This document shows positions 39,862 through 52,708 of a DNA stretch of 64,000 nucleotides, piece after piece. Numbering within the stretch: the first letter of the stretch is position 1; each line of letters starts with the position of its first letter. The stretch spans positions 14,199,307 to 14,263,306 of the forward strand of contig CP154955.1 of the NCBI GenBank assembly GCA_039621445.1, given 5' to 3'. The notes beneath the pieces are model-generated. The model did no database searches and was not told the DNA's origin. It saw nothing but the letters and a program-made list of their open reading frames with translations. A program made the position numbers and the translations under genes. Origin of the DNA: Euglena gracilis (taxonomy: Eukaryota; Euglenida; Euglenophyceae; Euglenales).

Positions 39862-40885
39862 GTGTGCTGAGCAAACATCAAGGTTTTGGCATATTGCATT
39901 GCATTCTTGTTTTTTTTTTGTGCCAACGGGCATTGGTATTGGGGGATCTCAGTATTTCAAAACTGTTTGATTGTTTTTGGTACTTTTTTTCACTCCATTG
40001 CTGAAGGATACTTTTTGAAAAAGTGCACCTTCCTCTGTGGTTTGTGAACAGGAACTGGTGAAGAAAGAAGAGTTGCTACAGATCAAGCAGGGATGAACGT
40101 CTCAAAGCAGGTTGGGCTCCGCAAACACGTTGGTTTGTTTTGTTGCATTCATTCCTTTTTTGGTAAAAATCTGTTTGGTTTTTTCTGATTTTGCTTTTTG
40201 TTTGTGCTATTTTCTCTTTGCTACTTTCTCGAGTTCTATGGAAGTTATGTCATCGTCCTTTTTCAATTTTTTTTAGCCAATGATTTTCATGTTTTTGGAG
40301 TCAGAGGCAACCAAAGCTTCGAACTTCAAGGGACAACACTGCATGTTTTTGTTTGGACCTTTTTTTACGCCATGCATTAAATCAAACCTCGCCCGTGTTG
40401 TCTGCCCAATTTTTTTTAACGCCACACCACATCCTGGGCTGTGTAACGCGTACCCTCCCTTTCCCCAACTCCTTTGGAGGCCACCCAAGAGAGGCCCCTC
40501 AGAAACACCTCACGCTGAGGTTGCAAGGGCTCACTGTAGCGGGTCTCAACTGATTCCTCCCCACTGGCGGCCCACAGCAACTCCATCCGGATATGGAGAT
40601 CCACCCCGACCTTTGCAATCCTATGAGGTTTCTCCTCAATCTCCCCACTGCAGGAAATATCCCGGAGAATTGGTGTTTTCTCCATTTGTGTATTCAATTT
40701 CAACAAAACAAAGAACTGCCCTCAGAAACACACCTCGCAGAACTTCAGTTGAAGAGCTCTGCAAAAGAGGTGGAATCATCCTTTTTCCAGAACGTAAAAC
40801 TGTGTAGCGTAGAGCGTTTTCAGAAGCCCATCTGTTGTTGTTTACAGCAAATGGAAAAAATCTGCCGATAAAAGAAGCAACAATA

Positions 40886-41322
40886 ACCCCCCCCCCCAAA
40901 AGTAAGACCCGGGTCTTATTTTTGGGTCTGTTGCTGGAAACCTCCAGGGGGGGGGTCCTATTTTTGGTGGGGGGTCTTATTTTTGGATTTTTTCTTGACC
41001 GAACCGGGCTCGAAAAAAACTTCCCAAAAGCATTAAAAAATTTCCTTCGGCGCTTCGCGCCATGTGTAAATTGGTGCAAGTTGACATTTAGCATGCTTTT
41101 TGCACTTCAAAAACCCAAAAAAATTGGAAATTTCATTGTTTTTGTGTTTGAAATTGGGGGTTTTGGTAATCTTTGGGGGAAGATTTTCACCGTCTTTGGA
41201 GGTTCGCGCCGTCAGGGGGTCTTATTTTTGGGGGGTCCTATTTTTTTGATTTTTGCTTGATCGGCCCTGGGGGGGGTCTTATTTTTTGGGGGGGGTCTTA
41301 TTTGTTGGGGGGGGGTTATTTC
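40886..41322 (+). mobile_element. Q-family G-run element (GTCTTATTTTTGGGG)
   Basis: C-run and AAGTAAGACCC at the left face GGTCTTATTTGTTGGGG + TTATT at the right. Internal words GGTCTTATTTTTGG and GTTGCTGGAAACCTCCAGG and a TTCGGCGCTTCGCGCC hairpin (41044-41060) recur in reverse complement at 60425-60860. TSD not found. Confidence 0.75.
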
Positions 41323-42244
41323 ATCAGTGCGAAACCGTTCAGAGCAACCGCTTCCGAGGGTTGTCGCTGACCACTCCGAAAATTCAAGACATTTTGACCT
41401 CTGGCAACAGGTCTTTTTTAAAAAAAATTGCATAAATTTCAGCATCGTTGTCAACGTGTTCCAGAAATTATCAGCTGATTTTATAGCTCTTTGGTGATTG
41501 TCAAACGATCATTTCACTGGGAGAAAATCGGCTTTTTCTAGGAACTATCTCTGTTCTATCCTCAAATCACATCTCACCACGGGAGATGGGACGAGGGAAA
41601 TGAAAGGACTTGCCTCCACAAGCAGGAAAAAATGCAGCGAACACAATTGCCTGTGGCTAACGTTACCTGAAGTTCCCTCGTGGTTTGCCCCTCCACTTCC
41701 AGGCCCCAGGCAAAATGTGTCCATTTATCATTTTGAAATTTAAAAAAACGCTATCAGCCAGCTTTACGTAAACATGTGTCAACCAATCATCTCTTTGTGT
41801 ATTGTTACGGTTAACGGTAAAGGAGGTAAACCTGTGCTCGTATCCCAGTCGTGAATGCTGGTGGGGTAAGATCCGATGAGCAACCCCTCCCACACCACAG
41901 AGCCTGAACGCAGGAGAGGTTTTGGTTCTTATCGTGTTGCCCACAGTTGGGGGCAGTAAACAGATTGACATGTCCCCCAACCGGGGGTTTTATGCGGACT
42001 TGGAACGTGCGCTAAAACTGCTTCCGGCTTGTGCACAAAAGAAATAACAAAAAATAAAAAACAAACGGGGCATTTTTGCCTCTACCCTGCACCTAGGAAC
42101 CGAGTCACGGACGTGGAATAAACTCCTCCTGAGCACCCTCACAGCAACTGTATTCCATTTTAGTTGTTGGCACTCCATCACTCCTGTGCGGTGTATACCA
42201 GTCCAACTGCTACCAGTCCAGAGAGCACCGGGAGGTGTCCAGAT

Positions 42245-42602
42245 CAGACAATTGCTTAAGCACTGACCAACCCCCCCCCCCCCCGGGGGGGGTGGGTGAC
42301 TGGTTTTTTCAAAGTGACTGACTGGTTTTTGGCCCGGACCCCCCCCCCCCCCGGGGGGGGGTCGGCCAGGAGTGGGCAAAAGTGGCTTGAGTGACCCCGG
42401 CGCCGAAGGCGCCGGAAAAATTTTTTGGGCCTAAAATGGCCTAAAGTGACTGGAAAGTGGCCGTTTTTCTGGGTGGCCGACCCCCCCCCCCCCCGGGGGG
42501 GTAGTGACTGGCTGGTTTTTTGAAAATGAGTGACTGACTGGTTTTTAAAAAAGTGGAGTGACCCCCCCCTCCCCCCCCCGGGGGTCGGTAAGCAATTGTA
42601 TG
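42245..42602 (-). mobile_element. Element H2: 358-bp copy of H1 in opposite orientation, 8-bp TSD
   Basis: Starts CAGACAATTGCTTAAGCAC and ends GGTCGGTAAGCAATTGTATG. The perfect TSD GTCCAGAT is at 42237-42244 and 42603-42610. It carries the same internal order as H1: GTGACTGACTGGTTTTT, CGGCGCCGAAGGCGCCGG (42399-42416), AAAGTGGCCGTTTTTCTG. Confidence 0.96.
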
Positions 42603-43622
42603 GTCCAGATGCTTGGCAGCCATCAGGGGAACCAATAACGAGAGCACCCCACCCGCTCATTAACCCGGCCTATTTGTTAACTGCGGACAAAGTTCACTGA
42701 AACCCGTAAACATCATTGACTTCACGTTTCCCCGTAAAACTCCTTTTCGCAAGTTACAAACTCACACCCTGCCCAAGAGAAGCAACGGGTCTCACTGTTG
42801 CAAAAGGGCTCAAAAAAAGGAAAGCGGGAAAACTGCATTTCAGGTTTGGCTGGCATTCAGCACAGCAAACTGTTGTTATTCCGGAAATATCAGGGCTTTT
42901 GTTGCTAAACTCGAAATTTCTGGAAGAGCCCCTGGGTGGGGTGGGGGTGGCAGTCGATTTGGGCAGTACCAAGAACAAGAAAATCCTCAGATAAAAATGT
43001 GTGGCTCAGTCACAACTACACCTGGTGAGAGGGGACCACTGCCCACACGCAAGCCCAGCCAGCGTTTGTGGGAACACACCACAGGGGTGTACCACCACTA
43101 TACCGACATGGCCAAAACGTGGCGTGCCTCAGCACTGTTCCTACAGAACGAAGAGGCCGTACCAAGGAGGGATGCACTGCCAATGCCAGATACTTTCAGA
43201 AAGCAAGTTTATGGGAACCCATGGACATAATCAGTCGCTGCATCGGACACATGGGTGGGGGCTGGGTCAACAGGGACATCAGTCTGACTCTGGGGGGTAG
43301 GAGACAAGGTCCGGGTCCCATTTAAGAATTAGAGGGGGACAGCGCTTGTTTACGGGTTCCCGTAAACAAGTTCATGTTTATGGCTCTCAGAAAACATGTT
43401 CACGGAAAACAATGCAACTTCATGGGATCCCGTAAAGTCTCAGCAGGGTGGAATAATCCCAGAACTATTTCGGAACACCTCGGGACTCAAAAATTTTCTG
43501 GAATTTTTTCGGTGCAAAATTGAAAAAATGGAACCAAATTGGAGTGTTTTCCGGGTGGGCAGACAACTCGGGCTGGGTCAAACTCGAATTTCTTTGCATT
43601 TTTTTGTGTTTCTGTTTTCCAG

Positions 43623-43902
43623 CCGGTTGGGCCTTGAAGGCCAATGGGAAACTTTGAGCAGGGTCTTTGACCCAGCTCTGCTTTTGGCAAGCACCCGTTT
43701 TGGCAAATCATCCTATGTTTGTTGGTTCATCTCTGACGCCATGTCAGCATCCTCCTGGCCACTGGAGTTGACACCCAGCATGGATGTCCAAGGCTCCATG
43801 AAGCACACACACGACATCAGCATCCAAACCACAAAGTTGCAATCGTTCACCCCTTCTTTGGAGATGCATTTCATTTTCCCATTGAAACTCTGTCAGATAT
43901 AG
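43623..43902 (+). CDS. Probable terminal exon, plus strand
   Basis: A strong acceptor (tttgtgtttctgttttccag) precedes 43623. The frame, entered in phase 2, reads RLGLEGQWETLSRVFDPALL, FGKSSYVCWFISDAMSASSW and LELTPSMDVQGSMKHTHD to a TAG stop at 43900-43902. Of the exon candidates on this side of the window it has the best acceptor. No known domain is apparent. Confidence 0.45.
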
Positions 43903-44029
43903 AATTCAACTGTGCCAATCAGATGTATAAGGTGTTTACATTTTTTCTAATTATGATAAACACCCATTATACCTACTTGGGTTTGCCAATCAGGGATTTT
44001 CAGGATCCCTGGGGGAGGGGTCCCGCGGG

Positions 44030-44190
44030 CCAGCTGGAAAAAGGTACTGGCTGGAAAAAAATGGGTCCCCCCCATTTTGCAAATGGGGGGGGGGAGGAAG
44101 TGGGTGACAGGCTTTGAACAGTGACTGACTGGTTTTTTTTGAAAGGAAAGTGAGCCCCTCTCCCCCCCGGGGTCGGTAAGCAATGGTATG
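44030..44190 (-). mobile_element. Partial H-family element
   Basis: GTGGGTGACAGG, CAGTGACTGACTGGTTTTTT and the right end GGTCGGTAAGCAATGGTATG (44171-44190) belong to family H. The left end is missing or too diverged to recognise. 44380-44900 beyond it is G-run DNA with a TGGCGCTTCGCGCCA hairpin at 44514-44528. Confidence 0.7.
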
Positions 44191-45206
44191 TCTGGCCCCA
44201 GCCCCCAAGGGCTGAAGTGAAAACCCAGAAACCCTATGCGAATTTTGCAAATCTGTGAGTTTTTCCTGGATACTGCCATGGTCAGGGTATGGGTAAGGGT
44301 GTGGTTTTGGGGAGGGAGTGTCAGACCCTCCCCACCAGGGGGAGGGGCAGGATTGTATGGGAAGCTCTGCAGACATGAGGTAGGTGGTAGGGGGGGTCCC
44401 CCCCCAGGGAGGTAAGGTGGTTGGGGGGGTCCCCCCACCTCCCCCCCACTAGTTTCGGAAGGGGGGGTCCTCCCCACCCCCCCCTCCTCTGCGGGAGCAA
44501 AAAAAAAATCTTCTGGCGCTTCGCGCCAGGTGTGTATTTTTAGGACCCTCCTGAGGCTCAATATGAAATTTTGGCAAAATAGCTTAAATTGGCAAAAAAG
44601 GGCCATAACTCGGGCCAGGTGGGGAGTTGCAGGGAAATCAAAATGCCCTTAGATAGGGCATTTGATGGGTATTTCCTTTGTTTCCCCACATTTTTTTTAA
44701 AAATTTTCAGAAAAATTGATTTTTTGACCCAAAAAACGGCCGAGATTTTCGGCGACCGAAAACTGGAGGTAGGAGGGGGGGTCCCCCCCTTGTCTTGGAA
44801 GGGGGGGGACCCCCCCCCCGAGATTCCCATACAACCCTGGGGAGGGGGTCCGGACAACCCCCCCTCCTCCCTCTGGGCTGGGGGGGGGACCCTCCTTTTG
44901 GAACGGAAAACTTATTTTATCATCTGTTTTCGTCAAACTTGTGAAAAAAATACTCTGAAAGCGCAACTTTGGGCATTTTATTTTTTATTTATTTTTTTTG
45001 AAACCCCGATTTCCAGCTTTGAACTGCCGATTTTTTCCCTACGCAGCAGATGGGTCTGGGACTACCCCTCCAGGGGGGTCTGGAACCCCCCCACTTGATA
45101 ACCGGTGGGTGGGTCCAACTACCCACCCACTCCTCCCGGGTTGTGGGGGTCGAACCCCCACACCCACATAGGCGGGGAGTGCTGGGACGGGATTCTTTTT
45201 CGCCAG

Positions 45207-45414
45207 AGGACCCTCAGGACGTCTTGTGTCTCTCTGCATACGACGGGCACCCGCAGTCGCTGACTTGGTTGTTTGGTCCCCACTCCACACACAAACCCCC
45301 CAAAGCAGCGTTGTGCCTCCGACATCCCCGCGCCCCGCGGTGGTGGAACGCAGCGAGTCGATGGATTCCTGGCCCCTGTCCTCCAGCACCGAGACGCTGC
45401 CTTTCCCCTCGGAG
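45207..45414 (+). CDS. Exon candidate e1, plus strand
   Basis: Acceptor gattctttttcgccag precedes 45207 and GAG|GTGTGC follows 45414. The frame contains AVADLVVWSPLHTQTPQSSV, RPAVVERSESMDSWPLSSST and TLPFPSE, serine/proline-rich, leaving in phase 0. The next candidate (46028) starts in phase 0. The minus strand is also open (VSVLEDRGQESIDSLRST), so the strand rests on the splice sites. Confidence 0.4.
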
Positions 45415-45514
45415 GTGTGCTTGCCCTGAAGCGGCCTTTCTGCCCTCGTTGTTGCACCCACTCTGCAGTCACTTTCATGATGTGACAATCGGCGTGGGGA
45501 AATCCTGCCCACAG

Positions 45515-45540
45515 AGGTGTAGGTGTAGGTGTAGGTGTAG
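45515..45540. repeat. (GGTGTA)n hexamer repeat
   Basis: Four and a half GGTGTA units. Short and probably neutral. Confidence 0.9.
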
Positions 45541-46027
45541 CAGGGAGGAACGGAGGGAGGGAGCTTTTCAAAAAATACAGGTTGCTTTTTGGGGCGGCGC
45601 ATAAGATGGTTATCGTAAGACTTTTTGCCCTGAGTGCACTGTTGTGTGAGGAAAAATGGCCACCTTGTTTTTGGCCTCTTTTTTTTTTTTTGGCCTTTTC
45701 AGAGGGCAAACCCAAAACTGACCATTATCATCACCTATCACCCACCACCCAGAAGGCCCCTCTTCGGTTGCGAAAAAGAACGTCCGGAGGTGACATCATG
45801 AGATGACCCGCGCCTGTTTCTGAGAGGAAGATCCGTGTTTTGAATATTTGAATGTTGGATTTCAGTGTCCAACGGAAATGGAGGGTTCAACAAAGCTCGC
45901 TGAATGTTCAAATGATTCATTCAACAAACTGAGACCAAAAAGGGGAGGACACTGTGCAAATGGCCACCCACTCAAAAACAAGATGGAAGAGGGATTCGGC
46001 AACGTCACCAACACCGACCTCTGACAG

Positions 46028-46167
46028 GTGCAGGAGCTGAGGCACACCGTCCAAGTGTTGAAAGAGCAGCTTGAAGAGTGGCAGTCGGTCCCCAACTCCC
46101 CGGCGCACGTCTCTTCCCCCACCTGGCCGATGCCATGTGCGAGCCTGGCCGATGTGCTGGATCTCCA
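46028..46167 (+). CDS. Exon candidate e2, coiled-coil segment, plus strand
   Basis: Acceptor cgacctctgacag and donor GTATGC bound a 140-nt frame reading VQELRHTVQVLKEQLEEWQS (heptad-like, coiled coil) and ASLADVLDLQ. It enters in phase 0, as e1 leaves, and exits after two bases of a codon, which fits e3. A long minus-strand open frame covers the same bases but lacks equally good splice sites. Confidence 0.45.
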
Positions 46168-46679
46168 GTATGCAATCATCTGTGCGCAAAGCTAAAGGTG
46201 GCAGAGCACTCACAGCTTTATCTTTTTTTCTGAAGAATCGACGTCTGGGTGATTTCCTCAACCACATTTTTTTTTGCAGCAAATGAAAATCAACTGGGAA
46301 TAGGTTTGATTGATTGTTTGGATTTGACTTCCTTGAGCAATCCAAAACGTTGAACATTTGCATTTTTGAGGAATTATTTTTTTTTGCATGAAAACGATTT
46401 GAAAAATGCATTTTCCACCTCGGAGAACTGCAGATTTTGATATGAGCTGACTCTGGTCCTGGGAACTTTTTTCCAAGAAATCCCCATTTGGTCCCCTCTT
46501 TGTTTTCAACCCCCCCCCCCCACATCAATCCTGATTCGCCCAGCCCAATTGCGTCCTTTTCTGGCCCAAGTCCAAAAAATGTGGACTCTAAAACAGCGAA
46601 ATTTGGTCCCTCAAAAAGAAGTTTGGAAATAACTCCCCAAGGCAGACAGTCAAAGAACTGCACAATTACAAAAGCCAAG

Positions 46680-46880
46680 CCTGTGACCCCCCACCCCAAT
46701 ATAGGCAACCCCCCTCTCCAAGGAACCCCCAAATATGAGCAACCCATTGGCCGATTTGGCACATCAGCAACCCCTGAACGGTGCCATAAAGAGATTTCCA
46801 TTGAAAATGGAATTAAACGGGCAAAAGAAGCAGCGTCCGAATACAAGCAACCCCGAAATATAAGCAACCCCTATTTTTGG
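46680..46880. repeat. TATAAGCAACCCC word repeats
   Basis: ATATAGGCAACCCCC, AATATGAGCAACCC, GAATACAAGCAACCCC and AATATAAGCAACCCC recur within 200 bp. This is another example of a short word fused to a C/G run, probably a degraded inverted-repeat element. Confidence 0.55.
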
Positions 46881-46984
46881 AAACCCGATGCAACCGGTTG
46901 ATTAAATTTGGGGTGGGTCATCTAGTGTTGCTTTACTTTTCCCGTGGCTCTGCATCTGGCGCCCAACACGCGCACGCAGACACC

Positions 46985-48260
46985 CAATACGTACAATATG
47001 CATATTTTCAGCCATTTTTGGGTCGAAACACCATTCCCCCCAAAAAAACCTCGGAAATGTCTGGGGAACTGTCCTGAAATTGATATCCGCAATTTCTGCA
47101 ATTTCCGCAATTGTCCCGCAATTTTTTCCCTATCTGCAATTTTTCCGCCTGAACGTGAATGGAAGGTGAAATGAGTTCCGGCCATTCCTTAAACGTTTCA
47201 CAAGGGAACCCAGGTGCTTTTTTTCGTTATTTTGTAACAAATTTGCCAAATTTTGCCAAATTTTGCAAATTTTGCAGAATTTGGCAATTTTTGGCCTTTT
47301 TTAGGTTTCCCCCCAATTTCTGCTGGGGAATAGTTCCGACTTAAAAAAAATTCCACATCTTGGACCAGATTTTACCTGAGACTAAACTTTCCCCCAATTT
47401 TTTGCCGGTTTTGGATTTTTAAACCAAGAAGTTCCACATTTCCAGAATCAGCATGTTCCCAAAATTACAAAAAGTATGTTTTTTGGGACTTTTTTGTTGG
47501 AAAATGTGAATAGCGGCTCAAAACTTACACCTGTGTTGCAAAATGACCAAATTGGGATATTTTTCTAAGGACCCTCCAGCAGAAGTGCACGATTTCTCAA
47601 AACCGCAATTTCTGCATTTTCCCTGCAGTTTTCCCGCAATTTCCACAATTTTTCCGCAGTTTTTCTGCAAATTTTCCCAAAGGCCTCTCACATCAATCCC
47701 TACTGAAGCCCTTGGAATGCCCTCGAGACCTGTGCTTTGATTTTCCCATAGCTCTACACCTGACCTGATTTATGACCTTTTTTTGTCCGTATTGGCTTTT
47801 TTGACCATTTTTGGACCAAAAGCTGCAAATTTTCAAACTTTTACAAAAAGAGCAATATCAAAGGAAGTCATCGGTGATTTAGAATAAGGCCCCAGGATGC
47901 TGCATCACGTCGTAGTTGCACATTTTATGCATTCATTCATGCATTCAATCTCTTTTAAATTAAATCATATATATTGTTGTTTTAAATTTTCTTTTTAAAT
48001 TTATACCTTTTCTTTATTTATACATATGTAAGATTATTGTATGTTATTTCATTACGTATTATTATTAATTATCATTGCATCATTTTTCCTTTGGTTTATT
48101 TTATTCATTTGATTATCTTTTTTTTATGTTTTAATTGTTTTTTTGAATTATTTTTCATATTTTGTGTTTATTTATTGTATTGTATTTATTTATTATTTTA
48201 TTTGTTTTATTATTTTATTGTTTTATTTTTATTGTTTTATTGTTTTATTTATTTTTGCTG
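46985..48260. other. No gene; AT-rich with CGCAATTT words
   Basis: CCGCAATTTCTGCAATTT repeats at 47085-47140 and 47598-47670, then very AT-rich DNA (47930-48260) with TTTTATTG runs that translate to meaningless I/F/Y-rich frames. The T-rich stretch directly precedes the acceptor of exon candidate e3. Confidence 0.55.
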
Positions 48261-48269
48261 TGCTGCCAG

Positions 48270-48356
48270 GGGCATTTTGCCAGGGTTTGGGAGCCAGCAC
48301 GGTGCCAGCCAAGCCCCTGTCTGGGATGCTTGTCCGCCTCTTGGTTTTGGCAGCGG
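48270..48356 (+). CDS. Exon candidate e3, plus strand
   Basis: A long T-rich tract ending gctgtgctgccag precedes 48270 and GG|GTGCCA follows 48356. Entered in phase 2 (the exit phase of e2), it reads GILPGFGSQHGASQAPVWDA then CPPLGFGS without stop. A minus-strand frame (PAAKTKRRTSIPDRGLAG) is also plausible. Protein unknown. Confidence 0.4.
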
Positions 48357-49204
48357 GTGCCATCGCATCCCCATTGATTTCTTCAGCACCAAATTGCAAC
48401 GACCAACGGATTCGAGCAAGCATTTGAGCTTATTTGTGCTAATATCTTCTCCTGTTCAGCACCCAAAGTCCCCCATTCTCCGAAAAATATCCTCATTGAA
48501 TAATTAGTTTGAAATCCTGTTTCTTGGCTAAAATTGTTTCTTACATCCTCCTCCACAACAACCTTTTGTTCTGAAATAGCTCTTCTTCATTGTCCTGAAA
48601 TTCAATATTTCGTGCATGGATGCCATTGGGGGGGATTTTCTGGAAAGGCATGGGTTGATGATGGGTTGAAAACGGCTGCCTGCCTGAAAATTTGGTGCTC
48701 AGCAGGACAGAAATACAATACAAATCTTCTTTTGCGCGCAACAATATTTTTGTGTTTTTTTTATTTTGGCGAAATTGTGTTTTTGCGTTTGTTTTTGCGC
48801 TTTTTTTTTGCGCTTTTTTGTCTCTTTCCCTGGCTTTCTTTCTTTTGCTTTTGATTCCTGGACTGGTTTGACTCCCAGTTCCAACCAGGGGACCCGCATC
48901 CTGTGGGTGGTTGGAAGGTCACCGAGCAGCTTTTTTCCAGACAGTCCGCTTTTTCTTGTTTACCCCAAGCTTGATTTCCTGGAGTCGGTAACTTCCTGAG
49001 GGCATTTGCGAGACCACATACACCATCCTCATACTTTTCTGTGAACCCTTCGCTTTCCCGAGAAGGGTCCCCAAATCTCGCACGTCATCCTCTCCTTATC
49101 CTAAGCCTCATTGCTCACGCCAACCGTAAGCCTTACCCCAGGGGTTTGTGTGTTTTCAACACAGCTCACTCTTTCGTAGCCTGTCCTGTTTTCTTCCAAA
49201 CTGA

Positions 49205-49331
49205 AGCGGGGCTCATGTGCTTGAAGCTGAGCATTGGCTACACCGACCAATCATCTCCAAGAAGCACCCTTTCCCCTCTCATCCCACGGAACAGCCTGAG
49301 CTCAGTCAACTCAACCTGCCTTGAGGACCAG
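49205..49331 (+). CDS. Exon candidate e4, plus strand
   Basis: Acceptor tgttttcttccaaactgaag and donor CAG|GTATCT bound a frame reading GLMCLKLSIGYTDQSSPRST and LSSVNSTCLEDQ. The alternative frame HVLEAEHWLHRPIISKKHPF is also open nearly to the end, so phase with e3 is unsettled. Confidence 0.35.
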
Positions 49332-49844
49332 GTATCTTGCAACTCCAGAAGTTCGGAATTTGCATCCTCAAGAGTGTGTGCTTTTTTTTTGAATACCACA
49401 GTTGGCAGAGCGGCTTCTGGTTGGTCGGGAGGCCTCTTGCGATGCGCATTTCACCGATCAGGGCATCTTTGGCCGGAGGGGACCACATCCCCACGGGCCG
49501 GTGGGGGGGGGGTAGCCAACCATCAGCCTTTTCCAGCACTGGAATCCCCCACAGGGGAGTTTATTGGTAATTTCTCATGTAGCCGCCCAAAGGGTGGCTG
49601 GATAATAACGGTTTTTTTGCCTCTGGAAGTCCAAAAAAGAGTCGAAGGTGGGCAAAACTCAGTCAAAATCGGGCTGCCCACTCCGTTTTCGGTTCAAAAC
49701 TTGTTCTGCTGAATAAATTACAGTTTTCTATTTTTCTATTTTAGTTTTGTTTAATCAGTTTTCGAATAATCTTTTTGGCATTTCTCCGCAGTTTCCTTTT
49801 TCTTTCTTTTCTGGAGCCTGGTTCCACCCCTGGCAGGCCCAGTT

Positions 49845-50290
49845 CATACCGTTGCTTAAGGTGTGCTACCCCCAGGCTTCTTTTTAAAGAAGTGTGCACC
49901 CCCCCCCCCAGGGTGGGTACAATGGTCAGGCAGGGGGAGGTTAGGCTCTTTTGACCCAGGGGGGGGGGTGGGTTTTTGGGTAGGTTCTGCTATAGCACAC
50001 ACCCCCTGGGTTGGTTTTTTTTCGGAGTGACTGACTGGCTTTTGGCTCCAGACACCCACCCCGGGGTGAGTCAGCCAGGATTGGCCGAAAGTGGCCACTC
50101 AGCGCCGAAGGCGCCGGAAATTTTTTGGGTCTCTGGCCCAAATCCATTGGCTTTGAGCCATCTTTGGCCGAGTGGCCAAAGTGACTGACACCCCTGGGGG
50201 GGGGGGTAGGAAGTGGGGGACTGGTTTTTGAAACATGTTGACTGTTTTTTGAAAGTTGAAAGTGACCCGGGGTTGGTAAGCAATGGTAAG
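49845..50290 (-). mobile_element. Element H3: 446-bp diverged H-family element, 8-bp TSD (7/8)
   Basis: Ends CATACCGTTGCTTAAGG and GGTTGGTAAGCAATGGTAAG. TSD GCCCAGTT (49837-49844) against GTCCAGTT (50291-50298). It keeps the GTGACTGACTGGC words and the central GCGCCGAAGGCGCC hairpin (50102-50115), but with much internal divergence, so it is older than H1 and H2. Confidence 0.88.
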
Positions 50291-50480
50291 GTCCAGTTCC
50301 ACCTGAGGGACCCCCATGCCCATGGGGGGTCAGTCAATGCCCTTCTCTTTTTCCAGCCAGCCCAAATTTTTCAGCTTTTGAGCGGACCCCCGCCCAGGGG
50401 CGATTAAGTGACGCCCTGCCACAGATCCCCAAGAGGGAGGGACTCCTGAGAAAACCCAGAATCGTACTTCATTCTCACAG

Positions 50481-50523
50481 GTGCTCCATGCTGTGCTGAC
50501 CTCTGAGCTCTTCGCTGCGGAGG
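50481..50523 (+). CDS. Short exon candidate, plus strand
   Basis: Acceptor cttcattctcacag is followed by VLHAVLTSELFAAE and then GTATTG as a donor. Only 43 nt. The next residues (GIEDMHVL) are also protein-like, so the donor may lie further on. Confidence 0.3.
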
Positions 50524-51309
50524 GTATTGAGGACATGCATGTGCTCGCATTTTTGCCGTGCTGATTGTTGCAGACACACTTTTGCAGCTCTCACAGGCTC
50601 AAAGCGTTGTGGCCAGGTCCACAACGGCCGCAATGAACAAGTGGTAAAAGCAGGGGTGAACGGGAATCCCGAAACCCAGTGCATGGGGAGGGGGTTGATC
50701 CAGATCTCCAGCGGCACAGATTTTTAAGTCAAAATTTCTTCTTGCAAAGTGGCATGGTGAGCTGGGGTCCCTTACCCGACCTCCAGAGCAGGGGTGCCGA
50801 CACTCCACCAGAACTGCTATTTAAAGCTTGAAACAAATTTGGGTTTTGTGTAAATAGTATGGGACTACTTCTTGTGTGAGTGGCAATGAGGAACCGTTAA
50901 AAATACAGTCACATCTGAGGGCTGGATTCCAAGTTGCTCCCCCTTCCCTCTTTCCCCCAGGGCTTTTTTTAGTTCGACCAGTCTTTCGAAGTCAACCACC
51001 GGACAGTGCCCGCCAACTTGGCCATTTTTGGGTAAAAAAGTCGAAAAAGTCGAATTTTTTTTTTGCCCAAAACGATGTTTTTTGACCTCCCGGACCCGAA
51101 AAAAAGTGTTTTTGGGCCGAAAATGCGCGTTTTTCGACCCGCCATCCCCCCGTTCTGGGCCGCCAACCCATTGACTTTGGGTCAAAACCGGGCCAAAAAA
51201 AAAGTCGAAAAATCGAAAAAAAATTTTTGCAACGCGTGGGTTGCGTTCTACCCGTTGATGGGTGTAAACCCCGAGCGCCGGCGTGGCCGCGCGGCATTCC
51301 ATTTCCCTG

Positions 51310-51421
51310 GAGCATGCCGGAGCAGTGCAGGAGGTGCATATGATGCGCGACTGGGCCCTCCAGAGGCACGGCATTCTGCTGCGCATGCTCCGGCACCTGG
51401 AAGAGCTGGAGACCGACGGAA
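51310..51421 (+). CDS. Exon candidate, helical segment, plus strand
   Basis: In a GC-rich island, the frame EHAGAVQEVHMMRDWALQRH then ILLRMLRHLEELETDGR is strongly helical, with leucines at heptad spacing. GGAAG|GTGCCT at 51421 is a possible donor; the acceptor may be ccatttccctggag. Unknown protein. Confidence 0.35.
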
Positions 51422-52708
51422 GGTGCCTCCTCCCATTTCTAAGGTCCGTTGAGGTTCATGGAATCCGTTTTTGTGTTGGTCCGCAGTGAGGGATCTTTGT
51501 CAGTTTGGGGGGGGGTCAAGAATTTTTGCTCAGATTCCGACTCCAAAAATAACCTAAAATGCTCCCAAATCACCAATTCTCAACAAAAATCGTCATCACT
51601 GGCATATTTCCCATGAGCTGGTTGGCAAATTGCAAAAAGCAATTTTTTTGGGAGGGGGTTGGCCCCCAAAAAATTGTTTCCAGCCTGTTTCACTCTTTTT
51701 CCTTCAGCTTTTGAACAAACTTTTGGTCAATTTTTCACAGGGACGGGAGTTTGCTCACCCCCTCCAAAACGAAAGCGGAATATTTTGGATTTTCCTCAGG
51801 CGAAGGACACCTCCTCTGCCCCTGCATTCCCAACAATATTTCAAAAACGACCATAAAAATGTCGCACTGATTTTTTTCGGCCAATTTTCGCTAGAAAAGT
51901 AGAAAAGAGATTTCGGCGGAGGCCAAGTTGGCGAGATGGGTTTGGAGGTGGAGGTGAGACAGAGGAGAAATGCCAACCTCTTTGGGGGGAGAGTACAGAA
52001 CATCCTCCAGCTGCAACTCAGTGAACATTGTTTTCTTTGGGGAGGCGTGGTGAATTATGCGGAAGTGAAGGCGAACTTCGCTCAAGGATGTGTGAATGTA
52101 ATTTTTCCCAGATGAGTGATCGCAAATTGGAATTGTAGATCTGGTTTCACAGTAAAGAAAGCAATTTTTTTGACCAAGACCAATTCCTCTGACAACCCTG
52201 GATAAATGTCTCCGCCAGATGTCTCTGCTTTTATTGGGGCGTTTTTATTGAAGCAACCGTTGAAAGGTTATTTTTCTGGTTGCTGTCAGAGACGTGGTTC
52301 AACATGGTTTCATTGAATGGTTGTATCCCAAAATGGAAGATCTCTTTGCAATCAATTTCATCCGATGTCCCTGACGGATTTGCGTGAGATGAGGCACAAT
52401 TATTTTACAGATTGAACACTGTCGAATTTTTGTTTAATTAGAAATCCAATCACAAATGATATGGTGTTTGCAGAATTGCTTTGTATCAGGGACCACTTGA
52501 TTGATCTGGAGAAGTTCCATCGCGCTACCTTCCACAAGGAACAACACCTACGGTGTGTGCTCCTGTGATTACCCATACTGCATAATTCCCAGGGTCTAGA
52601 AAAAATTCTGGAAAAAAGTTCGGGCTGCTCTGATAATTGGTTTGCTTCATTTTCCATTACCTTGTTCCGTTTTGCATTTTCGGCAACAACACTGAACGCC
52701 CCCTGCAG

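Noticed and set aside
45917-46867. 316-codon minus-strand frame, among the longest here
   Set aside because: Composition changes along its length and includes AT-rich DNA. The only convincing part is better explained by the opposite-strand coiled-coil exon with consensus splice sites (46028-46167).
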